Source: Massilia sp. HP4 (GTDB lineage: Bacteria; Pseudomonadota; Gammaproteobacteria; Burkholderiales; Burkholderiaceae_D). From it: a DNA stretch of 49,022 nt. Positions 41,732 to 49,022 of the stretch are shown here, one piece after another. The stretch lies in NCBI RefSeq assembly GCF_005222695.1, contig NZ_STGG01000062.1, forward strand, positions 1 through 49,022, read 5' to 3'. A program made the translations under genes and the position numbers. Position 1 is the stretch's first letter. Every line of letters begins with the position of its first letter. The notes under the pieces are model-generated. The model was not told the DNA's origin and made no database searches. It saw only the letters and a program-made list of their open reading frames with translations.

Positions 41732-42102
41732 TCCAGGTCTTGCGCTCGCGCCAGTTCATGGTGTTCGTGGCCGGCGGCGTGCTGTGCGCGCTGATCGATA
41801 TCGGCCTGATGCAATTGCTGCTCTTGCTTGGCGTACACTACTCGATGGCCGCCAGCGCCGGTTTCGGCACCGGCTTACTGGTGAATTACGCATTTCATAC
41901 TCGAATTACATTCGGTAAAAATGCAAATTCTTCAAATTTTGTTAGGTATATGTGTGTTGTAGGCATCAATTATTCATTGATGCTGGCGTGTGTGGCCTTG
42001 TCCGCCACATTCCTCGACAATCCGCTGGCCGGGAAGCTGGTGTCATTGCCTATCGTGGCAATCAATGGCTACCTGCTCAGCAAACACTGGATCTACAAGT
42101 GA
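41728..42102 (+). CDS. GtrA-family membrane protein, 124 aa
   Basis: Four predicted helices, with family motifs FVAGGVLCALIDIGLMQLL, GFGTGLLVNYAFHTRITFGK and INGYLLSKHWIYK. GtrA proteins are thought to flip polyprenyl-phosphate sugars, here probably the product of the GT2 upstream. The stretch at about 41,885-41,990 has markedly lower GC than its neighbours, although the reading frame is intact. It is coupled on both sides (ATGA and TGATG). Confidence 0.9.
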   Translation: MIQVLRSRQFMVFVAGGVLCALIDIGLMQLLLLLGVHYSMAASAGFGTGLLVNYAFHTRITFGKNANSSNFVRYMCVVGINYSLMLACVALSATFLDNPLAGKLVSLPIVAINGYLLSKHWIYK

Positions 42103-42968
42103 TGCGCTTCGCTCCCGTCCAGCACGACCCGGCCACCATCGCGCGCTACGGCGCCCTGTTCGCGGCCTGCTTCCCCGGCGTTAACAAGTTCACGCCGGCC
42201 TATCTCGACTGGCTGTACCTGGCAAACCCGGACGGCCAGGCGGTCGGCTACGATGCCTGGGATGGCGAGAACCTGGCCGCCCACTACGTCTGCATCCCGG
42301 CGCGCGCCTGGGTCGAGGGCCGCGAAACGACGGTGCTGCTATCGCTGAACACCGCCACCCATCCCGACTACCAGGGCAAGGGGCTGTTCACCAAGCTGGC
42401 CGCGATGACCTTCGAGGCCGGCGCCGCCGCCGGCTACGACGGCGTGTATGGCGTGGCCAACGCCAACAGCACGCCCGGCTTCGTGCGCAAGCTCGGCTTC
42501 CAGCTGGTGCGCCCGCTCGAAGCGCGAATCGGCCTGGGCCGCCTGCGCCATGGCCCCCGTCCGGCACCGCAGACGCTGTCGTTCGAGCGCAGCTGGAGCG
42601 AGGCCGCACTGGCCTGGCGCTGCGCCAATCCGCACAACCCGGTGGCGCGCCGCGACGGCGCCGCGCGCCGCCAGTTCCACGCGGCCGCCATGGGCAGCCA
42701 CCTGCCGGCCTACGCCGAGCTGGGTCCGGCGTCTACGGCATCGTCGTCAGCAACGCAGTCCGACAGCACGCGGCGACCGCTGTCGCCGCTGCGCCTGTTC
42801 ATCGGCCTGGCGCCGGACGCCGGCGCCAATTACTGGAACTACGCCAGCATTCCCTTGAAGCTGCGGCCATCGCCGCTGAACCTGATCTACCGCTCGTTCA
42901 GCGAGCGCGTGAGCGCGCTCGATCCCAGCCGCATCCAGTTCAGCTTCCTCGACTTCGATGCCTACTGA
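42102..42968 (+). CDS. GNAT-type N-acetyltransferase, 288 aa
   Basis: The start is the ATG in TGATG at the GtrA stop, giving MRFAPVQHDPATIARYG. The acetyl-CoA site is LNTATHPDYQGKGLFTKLAA (Q-x-x-G-x-G/L loop), followed by GYDGVYGVANANSTPGFVRK and LGFQLVRPL, all typical of GNAT enzymes. The C-terminal 110 residues contain a low-complexity Ser/Thr stretch (SSATQSDSTRRPLSPL), then IGLAPDAGANYWNYASIPLK. In this operon it probably N-acetylates an amino sugar, and the adjacent PIG-L gene would supply the free amine. The substrate is inferred. Confidence 0.82.
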   Translation: MRFAPVQHDPATIARYGALFAACFPGVNKFTPAYLDWLYLANPDGQAVGYDAWDGENLAAHYVCIPARAWVEGRETTVLLSLNTATHPDYQGKGLFTKLAAMTFEAGAAAGYDGVYGVANANSTPGFVRKLGFQLVRPLEARIGLGRLRHGPRPAPQTLSFERSWSEAALAWRCANPHNPVARRDGAARRQFHAAAMGSHLPAYAELGPASTASSSATQSDSTRRPLSPLRLFIGLAPDAGANYWNYASIPLKLRPSPLNLIYRSFSERVSALDPSRIQFSFLDFDAY

Positions 42969-43743
42969 ACCGATCCAGGCGGTCGCGCTCTTCCTGTTCG
43001 CCCACCAGGACGATGAATTCGGCGTGCTGCAGCGCATCGCCCACTACCGCGCGCGCGGCTTGCGCGTGGCCTGCGCCTACCTGACCGACGGCGGCACCGC
43101 GCGCGCCGCCAGCGCACAGCGCAATGCCGAATCGCGCGCGGTCCTGCAGCGGCTCGGCGTGAGGGACGCCGACATCGCCTTCGCCGGCGAACAGCTCGGC
43201 ATCGGCGACGCCCAGTTGCCGCTGCACCTGGCCCGGGCCGACGCCTGGATCGGACGCTGGCTGGATGGACATATCGCGATCGAGGCCCTGCATGTGACGG
43301 CCTGGGAAGGCGGCCACCACGACCACGACGCGCTGCACGCGCTGGCCGTGGGCCAGGCCGAACGGCGCGGCCTGCTGGCGCGCACCTGGCAGTATTCGCT
43401 GTACCAGGCCGAAGGCCTCGGCGGTCCGCTGTTCCGGGTGCTGGCGCCGCTGGCGGCCAACGGTCCGGTCGACCGCATCGCCATTCCCTGGGCCGACCGC
43501 CTGCGCAACCTGCGCTGCTGCCTGATGTATCCATCGCAGCTGACCACCTGGGTCGGCCTGTTCCCGCCGGTGGCCTGGCACACCATGGTGCGCGGCGTGG
43601 AGTCGCTGCAGCCGGTATCGCCGGCGCGCCTGTTGGAGCGGCCGCACGCGGGCGCGCTGTACTACGAAAAACGCCAGTTCTTTACCTGGGAACGCATGCA
43701 AGGCGCGCTGGAGCAGTGGCGCGCCGGTTTCCCGCCTTCCTGA
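42958..43743 (+). CDS. PIG-L/LmbE-family deacetylase, 261 aa
   Basis: Zinc-dependent N-deacetylase fold. The metal motif is AHQDDE (residues 15-20; AHPDDE in most relatives), and EGGHHDHDALHALA supplies the distal His residues. Substrates in the family are N-acetylated sugars, often lipid-linked or nucleotide-linked. It overlaps the GNAT gene by 11 bp, so deacetylation and re-acylation of the same sugar is plausible. It has no signal peptide, so it should act in the cytoplasm. Confidence 0.88.
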   Translation: MPTEPIQAVALFLFAHQDDEFGVLQRIAHYRARGLRVACAYLTDGGTARAASAQRNAESRAVLQRLGVRDADIAFAGEQLGIGDAQLPLHLARADAWIGRWLDGHIAIEALHVTAWEGGHHDHDALHALAVGQAERRGLLARTWQYSLYQAEGLGGPLFRVLAPLAANGPVDRIAIPWADRLRNLRCCLMYPSQLTTWVGLFPPVAWHTMVRGVESLQPVSPARLLERPHAGALYYEKRQFFTWERMQGALEQWRAGFPPS

Positions 43744-43752
43744 AAGCCTTCG

Positions 43753-45894
43753 ATGACCCGTTCCGTCACCGACCTCCCGACCGGCCGCGCGGCCGGCAGC
43801 CTGCGCCGCCATGCCTGGGAAGTCGCCCTGGGCGCCAGCTTGCTGGCGGCCGGCCTGTTCCTGTTCCAGCGCAACTACGGCCTGTATCCCAGTGTCTTCG
43901 CCGACGAGTGGTACTACAGCAAAATGACGCGCCTGGAGCCGTTCGAGGTCGCGCTGGTGCCGTCCTGGCTCTACCTGTGGCTGATGCGGATACTGACCGA
44001 GGCCGGCGGCGAACGCTTCCTGGAGGCGGTGCGGCTGGGTAACCTGGCCTTCCTGCTCGGGTCTGCGGCGGTGCTGTACGCGACCGCGCGACGCTTCGCC
44101 AGCAGGCCGATGGCCTATGCCGTCGCGATCGCGTCGACCCTGGCGCCGCTGAACCTGTACTCCGCCTATTTCATGCCGGAGATGACCTATTATTTCGGCT
44201 TCTGCCTGCTGGGCTGGATCGCGCTGACCCGCGCCGGCTGGCATTGGGCAGTGCATGCCGCCGTCGCCGGCGCCGTGATCGGACTGATGAGCTTGGTGAA
44301 AGTGCACGCCCTGTTCCTGCTGCCGGGCCTGTGCCTGTTCCTGGCCTACCGCGCCTGGGCTCGCCCCCACGGCCATGCATGGATCGTCCAGGCACTGGGC
44401 GCGGCGGCACTGGCCGCGGCCAGCGCGGTGATCCTCAAGTTCGGCCTCGGCTGGCTGATCGCCGGCGACGCCGGCCTGCATCTGTTCGGCCAGTTCTACG
44501 GCCGTGCCGCCACCACGGCCACCAGTTCGGTCATCGACCTGGTCAAGCCGGCACTGGTCGTCGGCGGCGGCCACCTGGCCACCCTCACCCTGCTAGCCGC
44601 CTTGCCGCTGGCGCTGCTGGTCTACGGCATGTGCACCAAAGTGCTGCAGCGCCCGGCCACCGCAGCAGGCGCGGCAAACGCCGCAGCGAGCCCCGGCGCA
44701 CTGGCGCTCTACACTTTCTTGATGCTCGGTTCGGCAGGCGGCCTGACCGTGCTGTACACCGCTTCGCTCAACTTCATGGGCCACGATGAACTGATGCGCC
44801 TGCACCTGCGCTACTACAGCTTCGTGTTCCCATTGCTGTGGCTGGCGGCCGGCGCCGCGGCCGGCGATGCGGTGCGCCGCGCGCCACTGCTGCGCTGGGC
44901 CCTGGCGCTGGGCCTGTGCCTGGGGCTGCTGATGGCGCTCAGGTACCTGCCCGGCTACCGCATGCTGATGGTCGATGGCCCGGACATCGCCGGCATCGAC
45001 CTGGCGCATCCGGGCACGATGGCGCTGGCACTGCTGCAGGGCGCACTGCTGCTCGGATGGGCCGCCGGCCTGCGCGCGACGCCCCTGCTGTTCGTCATCG
45101 TGGCGCTGCCCGCGACCCTGGTCGCGACCCAGGTCGGGGTGGCGGCGGAACTCGAGGCGCAGCGTACGGCGTCGGCGGCCGACCTTGGCGGCCAGGCCGC
45201 GCGGCGCCTGGTGCCCCCTGCCGAGCGCGCCAACATCACCCTGGTCGGCCAGATTCCCGGGAACCTCATGCGCGCCCAGTTCCAGATCGACGATCCGAAA
45301 TCGTCGCTGCTGGTCTTGCCATGGGACGGCGCGCTCAGCGAAGAACAAGTGCCGACCCATGGCGGCTGGCTGCTGTTGATCGGGGAGAACGCGCTGCCGA
45401 AAGGGCTCGATGTGCGCGAGGCCGGACCGGGCTACCGCCTCATCAAGCTGCGCAGCCAGGCCGATCGCCTGAAGGGACGCGAGATCGGCCAGGCGAGGCT
45501 GGACGAGGGCTTCAAGCCTGGCCTTCTCGAAGGCATCGACGGCTTCTCGCACGCCGAACAGTGGGGCCGCTGGTCGACCGGCAAGCAGGTTACGCTGCGT
45601 TTCGCCCAGCCGCTGCCGCCGCGCGCGGCCCTGATGCTCGAAGGCCAGGCGTTCGGCGTCAACGCCACGCTTCCCTTCGTCCTGCGCGCTGGGGACGCCA
45701 GCGTGAACTTCAGGATCAGCGGTTCGGCCCAGGAAATCGGCCTGCGCCTGCTGACCGACGGCACGGTGCGCAGCATCGTCATCGAGATACCGCAACCGCA
45801 GTCGCCGGCCGATTTGGGCTATCAGGGCGATGCGCGCCAGCTCGGCATCGGGCTGGTGCGCGTCAGGCTCATCGACCTGGACCAGGCGCCCTGA
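43753..45894 (+). CDS. GT-C membrane glycosyltransferase-like protein with DUF7024-like C-terminus, 713 aa
   Basis: An N-terminal helix is followed by a periplasmic loop with VFADEWYYSKMTRLEP (acidic pair typical of GT39/GT-C) and about ten more helices. The last 130 residues form a beta-rich domain (GFSHAEQWGRWSTGKQVTLR, GLRLLTDGTVRSIVIEIPQP, ARQLGIGLVRVRLID) that resembles DUF7024, found on phosphoglycerol and sugar transferases acting at the periplasmic face. It starts 9 bp after the PIG-L gene and is the last gene of the operon, followed by a hairpin. Donor and acceptor are unknown. Confidence 0.78.
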   Translation: MTRSVTDLPTGRAAGSLRRHAWEVALGASLLAAGLFLFQRNYGLYPSVFADEWYYSKMTRLEPFEVALVPSWLYLWLMRILTEAGGERFLEAVRLGNLAFLLGSAAVLYATARRFASRPMAYAVAIASTLAPLNLYSAYFMPEMTYYFGFCLLGWIALTRAGWHWAVHAAVAGAVIGLMSLVKVHALFLLPGLCLFLAYRAWARPHGHAWIVQALGAAALAAASAVILKFGLGWLIAGDAGLHLFGQFYGRAATTATSSVIDLVKPALVVGGGHLATLTLLAALPLALLVYGMCTKVLQRPATAAGAANAAASPGALALYTFLMLGSAGGLTVLYTASLNFMGHDELMRLHLRYYSFVFPLLWLAAGAAAGDAVRRAPLLRWALALGLCLGLLMALRYLPGYRMLMVDGPDIAGIDLAHPGTMALALLQGALLLGWAAGLRATPLLFVIVALPATLVATQVGVAAELEAQRTASAADLGGQAARRLVPPAERANITLVGQIPGNLMRAQFQIDDPKSSLLVLPWDGALSEEQVPTHGGWLLLIGENALPKGLDVREAGPGYRLIKLRSQADRLKGREIGQARLDEGFKPGLLEGIDGFSHAEQWGRWSTGKQVTLRFAQPLPPRAALMLEGQAFGVNATLPFVLRAGDASVNFRISGSAQEIGLRLLTDGTVRSIVIEIPQPQSPADLGYQGDARQLGIGLVRVRLIDLDQAP

Positions 45895-45914
45895 CGCCGG
45901 CCGCCTGGCCGGCG
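45895..45914 (+). terminator. Hairpin between convergent genes at the end of the polysaccharide operon
   Basis: A perfect 8-bp GC stem (CGCCGGCC/GGCCGGCG) with a 4-nt loop begins directly after the stop codon. It has no clear T-run. It could slow transcription from both sides. Confidence 0.5.
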
Positions 45915-45921
45915 ACGTGCA

Positions 45922-47946
45922 TTAGGGCGATTTCTGCGCCCTGGCCCGCTGTTCTTCAGCGAATTTCTCGCCGATATACAGGTCGCCCTCATACGTCAGG
46001 TGATGGCTGTCGCGATACATCAGTTTCCCGTCGAGCATCCCCTTGCAATGCTTGTCGTCGCACAGGTATTTGGCAGGGGCGAACGTGGTAACTGAAGGGA
46101 ATTCCTTCAGCACCGCGCCGACGATCCGGTTATGCTCCTTGATGGCTTGTTCGTAGGTAGAGACATCCATCGTGCAATCGCGGTTCGTGGTCGAGCTGGC
46201 GATGCCTGCCCTCTTGATGCAGGCGCGCGGCTCGAAGTCGAGCGTGGGTATATCGTAGAAATAGATGACTTCCTTGCCTGCATCCTGTAAGGCGCGCAGG
46301 GTCGCACGGAATTGCTCGGTGAGCAGCCTGCCTTCTGCCGTGTCATCGCTATGCTTGGCAATCGTGGAAATGATGACTTTCCTGATGCTCGCAGTCGACA
46401 GGGTCAGCTCAAGCATCTTCGCCGTCGCTTCCTGGTACTGGTCGTTGATACCGGGCTTGACGCCGATATAGGGAATACGGGTGCCGAAGTACACCAGGTT
46501 CTCACCCTGTTCGCCATAATATTTCAGCAGGCCCGCGGACACGTGGTAAGCGTGGCTGTCGCCGATCATGCCCATCGTTGGCTCAATGTCGGCATTCCCC
46601 ATCAGGCAGTAATCCCAGACCGTATCGAATCCATAGCGTTTCTTGCAGGCGGCGGCGTTATCGCGGTCTTCCACGACGATCAGCGCTTTCTGCAGATTGG
46701 CGTTGTCGACGATGCTCTTGCGCGTCGGCAGGCCATCCTGCTTGTACACCCAGCCACCGACGCCACCGATCACCGCCACCAGCACCGCCAGCACGATGGC
46801 GACAGCAGGCTGGCGCGGGCCGCGCCGGCGTATCGGCTGCTCGACGAGCACATATGTCAGCCACGCCAGCAGCACCGCGCCCAGCACCGCGGCAATGCGG
46901 ATTTCCAGCGCCGGCGTACCCGACTCGACAATGTGCGCAAAGGACAGCAGCGGCCAGTGCCACAGATACAGCGGATAACTGATCAGGCCAACCCACACCA
47001 GGGCGCGGTTCGACAGGACGAACCGGTTGATCCACGCAAGCGGACCGGCGGCGATCAGGCATCCGGCGCCGAGGGATGGCAGCAGCGCCCACCAGCCCGG
47101 GAAACCTTTGCCGCCCCGGATCAGTGCGCAGGCCAGGATAATGAGCCCAAGCCCGACGAAGGACAGTAGATTGCGTCCGGTCGCGCTGTTCGAGCCGAAC
47201 GATACCGGCGTTCTTTGCAGCGACCAATACGCCAGCATCGCGCCGATCAGCAGCTCCCAAGCCCGGCTGGCAAGTGAATAAAAGGTCGCGCTCGGGAATT
47301 TCTCGAGCCCGCCGATATTGATCCCGAACGACACCACCATCAGTGCCAGCGTCAGCCAGAACAGGCTCATCCGATATTTGAATGCCAGGGCAAGCAGGAT
47401 CGGCCAGAAAATATAGAACTGCTCTTCGATGCCGAGCGACCACAGGTGCAGCAAAGGCTTGGTTTCAGCGGCGGTATCGAAATAGCCCACCTCGAACCAG
47501 AGGAAGATATTTGACAGGAAGGTGGCGCCGCCAAAGATGTGTTTTCCGAGGAGCTTCAGTTCGTCAGGAAACAGGGCGATCCAACCGAAAGCCAGCGATG
47601 CCGACAATACCAGGATCAGGGCCGGGAAGATGCGCCTGGCGCGACGCGCATAGAAATTGGCGTAGCTGAACGAATTATTCCCGAATTCGTTGATCAGGAT
47701 TGTTGAAATCAGGTAACCGGAGATGACGAAGAAGATGTCGACGCCGATGAAGCCGCCCGGAATAAGCTTGGGAAAGGCGTGAAACAGGACGACAATCAGG
47801 ACGGCGATCGCGCGCATGCCGTCGATATCGGCCCGGTAGGACACGTGCTGGGCAGCGAGGGCTGCCTTCGGATCTGTATGCAAGGATATTCCCCTTCGAT
47901 GAACGCCTGGCACGGCCGGTGTGATCGTCACCGCGCTGCCGTTCAT
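45922..47946 (-). CDS. OafA-type O-acyltransferase with C-terminal SGNH domain, 674 aa
   Basis: Membrane acyltransferase-3 (about 35-390) fused to a periplasmic SGNH hydrolase-like domain (about 430-674). The first part has YRADIDGMRAIAVLIVVLFH with the catalytic His, GGFIGVDIFFVISGYLIS, RRARRIFPALI and LWSLGIEEQFYIFWP. The second has GMIGDSHAYHVS (block I Ser) and YRDSHHLTYEG (Asp/His of block V). Such proteins O-acetylate O-antigen or exopolysaccharide. The start is the ATG at 47,946 with AAGGTGGA upstream; a TTG 16 codons earlier is possible. It is convergent with the polysaccharide operon and likely decorates its product. Confidence 0.9.
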   Translation of the reverse strand: MNGSAVTITPAVPGVHRRGISLHTDPKAALAAQHVSYRADIDGMRAIAVLIVVLFHAFPKLIPGGFIGVDIFFVISGYLISTILINEFGNNSFSYANFYARRARRIFPALILVLSASLAFGWIALFPDELKLLGKHIFGGATFLSNIFLWFEVGYFDTAAETKPLLHLWSLGIEEQFYIFWPILLALAFKYRMSLFWLTLALMVVSFGINIGGLEKFPSATFYSLASRAWELLIGAMLAYWSLQRTPVSFGSNSATGRNLLSFVGLGLIILACALIRGGKGFPGWWALLPSLGAGCLIAAGPLAWINRFVLSNRALVWVGLISYPLYLWHWPLLSFAHIVESGTPALEIRIAAVLGAVLLAWLTYVLVEQPIRRRGPRQPAVAIVLAVLVAVIGGVGGWVYKQDGLPTRKSIVDNANLQKALIVVEDRDNAAACKKRYGFDTVWDYCLMGNADIEPTMGMIGDSHAYHVSAGLLKYYGEQGENLVYFGTRIPYIGVKPGINDQYQEATAKMLELTLSTASIRKVIISTIAKHSDDTAEGRLLTEQFRATLRALQDAGKEVIYFYDIPTLDFEPRACIKRAGIASSTTNRDCTMDVSTYEQAIKEHNRIVGAVLKEFPSVTTFAPAKYLCDDKHCKGMLDGKLMYRDSHHLTYEGDLYIGEKFAEEQRARAQKSP

Positions 47947-48104
47947 TCCACCTTGCGCCGTCGCGGCATTGCGGCAGGCTGGCAAAGTAGTCAAAAGAAA
48001 ATATTATCGCATGTAAAGATGTCACTCCAACAGCACGATGGGCATGCAAGGTGTGGGCTCGCACAGAGCGCCGTTCCTCCAAACTTACGCAAAGCTATCC
48101 GAAG

Positions 48105-48884
48105 TTAACTTTGCTGTTGAATTCCTGCTTCGCTGGGGCCGGTTTCACCTTGCGCTTCACCCGCAAGGCCAGCGCCTTCCCCTCCACAGGCAGCGACGGT
48201 GGAACTCACCGCCATATTTCTCAAGTTGGTTGCCGCGTTCACATCGCGATCGTGCAGTGCGCCGCAATGCGGGCAGCGCCATTGGCGCACCTGGAGGTCC
48301 AGCGTATCGAGCCGATGGCCGCAGCATGAACACGTCTTACTGCTGGGGTACCAACGATCCACCACGACCACCTGCCCACCACGCCACTCCGCCTTGTATT
48401 CCAGTTGGCGGCGCAGCTCTCCGAAGCCCATGTCCGCGATTGAGCGTGCCAGACGGCGGTTCCCAAGCATGCCTTTGACGTTCAGGTCCTCGATCCCGAT
48501 GATGTGGAATCGGCAGGTGATGGATGTGGTCAGCTTGTGCAGGCCGTCGCGCCGTATGTCAGCGATCCTGGCATGCAGGCGGGCGAGCTTGTTCTTCGCC
48601 TTGGCGTAATTGCGGGAACCTTTTACTTTGCGCGACAGGCTCCGCGCCAGGCGTTTTACCCGCGCCAGCAGCGTTCGCAACGCCTTCGGGCCGACGACGA
48701 TTTCACCGGTTGACAGCGTAGCCAGCGCCGTGACACCGAAGTCCACTCCTACCGCGCCTTGGTTTTCGGCAGGCGGCAAGAATGACGCAATGGTGTCAAC
48801 GACAATACTGGCATACCAGCGGTCTGCAACACGGTCGATCGAGGCAGAGACAATTTTCCCAGCAAGACGCAGGGATTCGCACAT
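48105..48884 (-). CDS. tnpB: TnpB (IS200/IS605 RNA-guided nuclease), 5'-truncated, 259 aa
   Basis: Carries the RuvC-like nuclease of TnpB: Asp48 (GAVGVDFGVTALATLS), Glu132 (IIGIEDLNVKGM) and Asp212/Asp214 (HDRDVNAATN). A zinc finger (Cys185, 188, 204, 207; KTCSCCGH, CPHCGA) lies between. Family members have about 130 more N-terminal residues. Here similarity begins at PKLGWLRM, just after an in-frame TGA at 48,909-48,911, and no TnpB N-terminus is found in any frame to the window edge. The gene is therefore a fragment that lacks its recognition lobe. No TnpA gene is visible. A guide RNA would lie at the 3' end, but no hairpin there is convincing. Confidence 0.85.
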   Translation of the reverse strand: MCESLRLAGKIVSASIDRVADRWYASIVVDTIASFLPPAENQGAVGVDFGVTALATLSTGEIVVGPKALRTLLARVKRLARSLSRKVKGSRNYAKAKNKLARLHARIADIRRDGLHKLTTSITCRFHIIGIEDLNVKGMLGNRRLARSIADMGFGELRRQLEYKAEWRGGQVVVVDRWYPSSKTCSCCGHRLDTLDLQVRQWRCPHCGALHDRDVNAATNLRNMAVSSTVAACGGEGAGLAGEAQGETGPSEAGIQQQS

Positions 48885-49022
48885 GCGCAGCCATCCCAGC
48901 TTAGGTGTTCAGTATCGTGCGATCATGTTCCTCGCCGTAGCTGGCCTTTGTTCCGTGCAAAAGCTATGCTGGGCGACTTGATTGCTGGATTCAGCAGTCC
49001 CAGTATTCAATCGCACCCGGAG

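Noticed and set aside
48000..48104. TnpB guide RNA and right-end hairpin
   Set aside because: No convincing stem-loop or family-specific end was found in the sequence after the stop codon.

Overview
The window is high-GC chromosomal DNA from a betaproteobacterium, most likely Oxalobacteraceae (Massilia/Duganella type). This is inferred from content: several DUF4214 proteins exported by a type I system, a PEP-CTERM protein with a sigma-54-type promoter, TrhO, a FecR/CHASE2-cyclase pair and an ABC-dependent surface polysaccharide locus. No rRNA, tRNA or CRISPR array was seen.

Left third (1-12,150, all minus strand): a tandem family of large DUF4214/RTX proteins. Three copies are intact, one is cut by the window edge and one is a short degenerate remnant. 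Each copy, including the remnant, has a -10-like hexamer and an 18-bp inverted repeat (consensus TGTRGG-N6-CCYACA) whose centres lie 61-62 bp apart. The intact copies each have their own terminator.

Middle (12,150-23,390): a PEP-CTERM protein, trhO, a small DUF4214 protein, a complete type I secretion operon (ABC transporter, membrane-fusion protein, TolC-like channel), a 676-residue DUF4214 surface-protein candidate and a FecR protein. The transporter, surface-protein and FecR genes each have a TGTGA-N6-TCACA-type Crp box centred 30-33 bp upstream of a -10-like hexamer, the geometry of class II Crp activation.

23,560-27,950 (plus strand): a CHASE2 adenylate cyclase divergent from fecR, a TPR plus beta-barrel outer-membrane protein and an acyltransferase. 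A Crp-family regulator with an intact cyclic-nucleotide pocket and a Crp-like recognition helix lies at about 30.2 kb. Cyclase, regulator and operators together suggest cAMP control of a secreted surface layer.

27,950-29,720: a lower-GC accessory island with a T6SS hcp gene killed by a nonsense codon, a Tae-type amidase effector and an overlapping immunity lipoprotein. It is bracketed by copies of one short inverted repeat; the right copy is a 103-bp element with 29-bp terminal repeats.

31,100-45,900: one long plus-strand operon with overlapping stops and starts: Wzm and Wzt (with C-terminal cargo domain), an FkbM methyltransferase with a coiled coil, a tandem GT4 glycosyltransferase, a HAD-UbiA prenyltransferase, two GT-C membrane proteins, a GT2, GtrA, a GNAT acetyltransferase and a PIG-L deacetylase. 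It should make and export a modified O-polysaccharide, the usual anchor for type I-secreted S-layers. The window ends with an OafA-type acyltransferase (minus) and a 5'-truncated IS200/IS605 tnpB.
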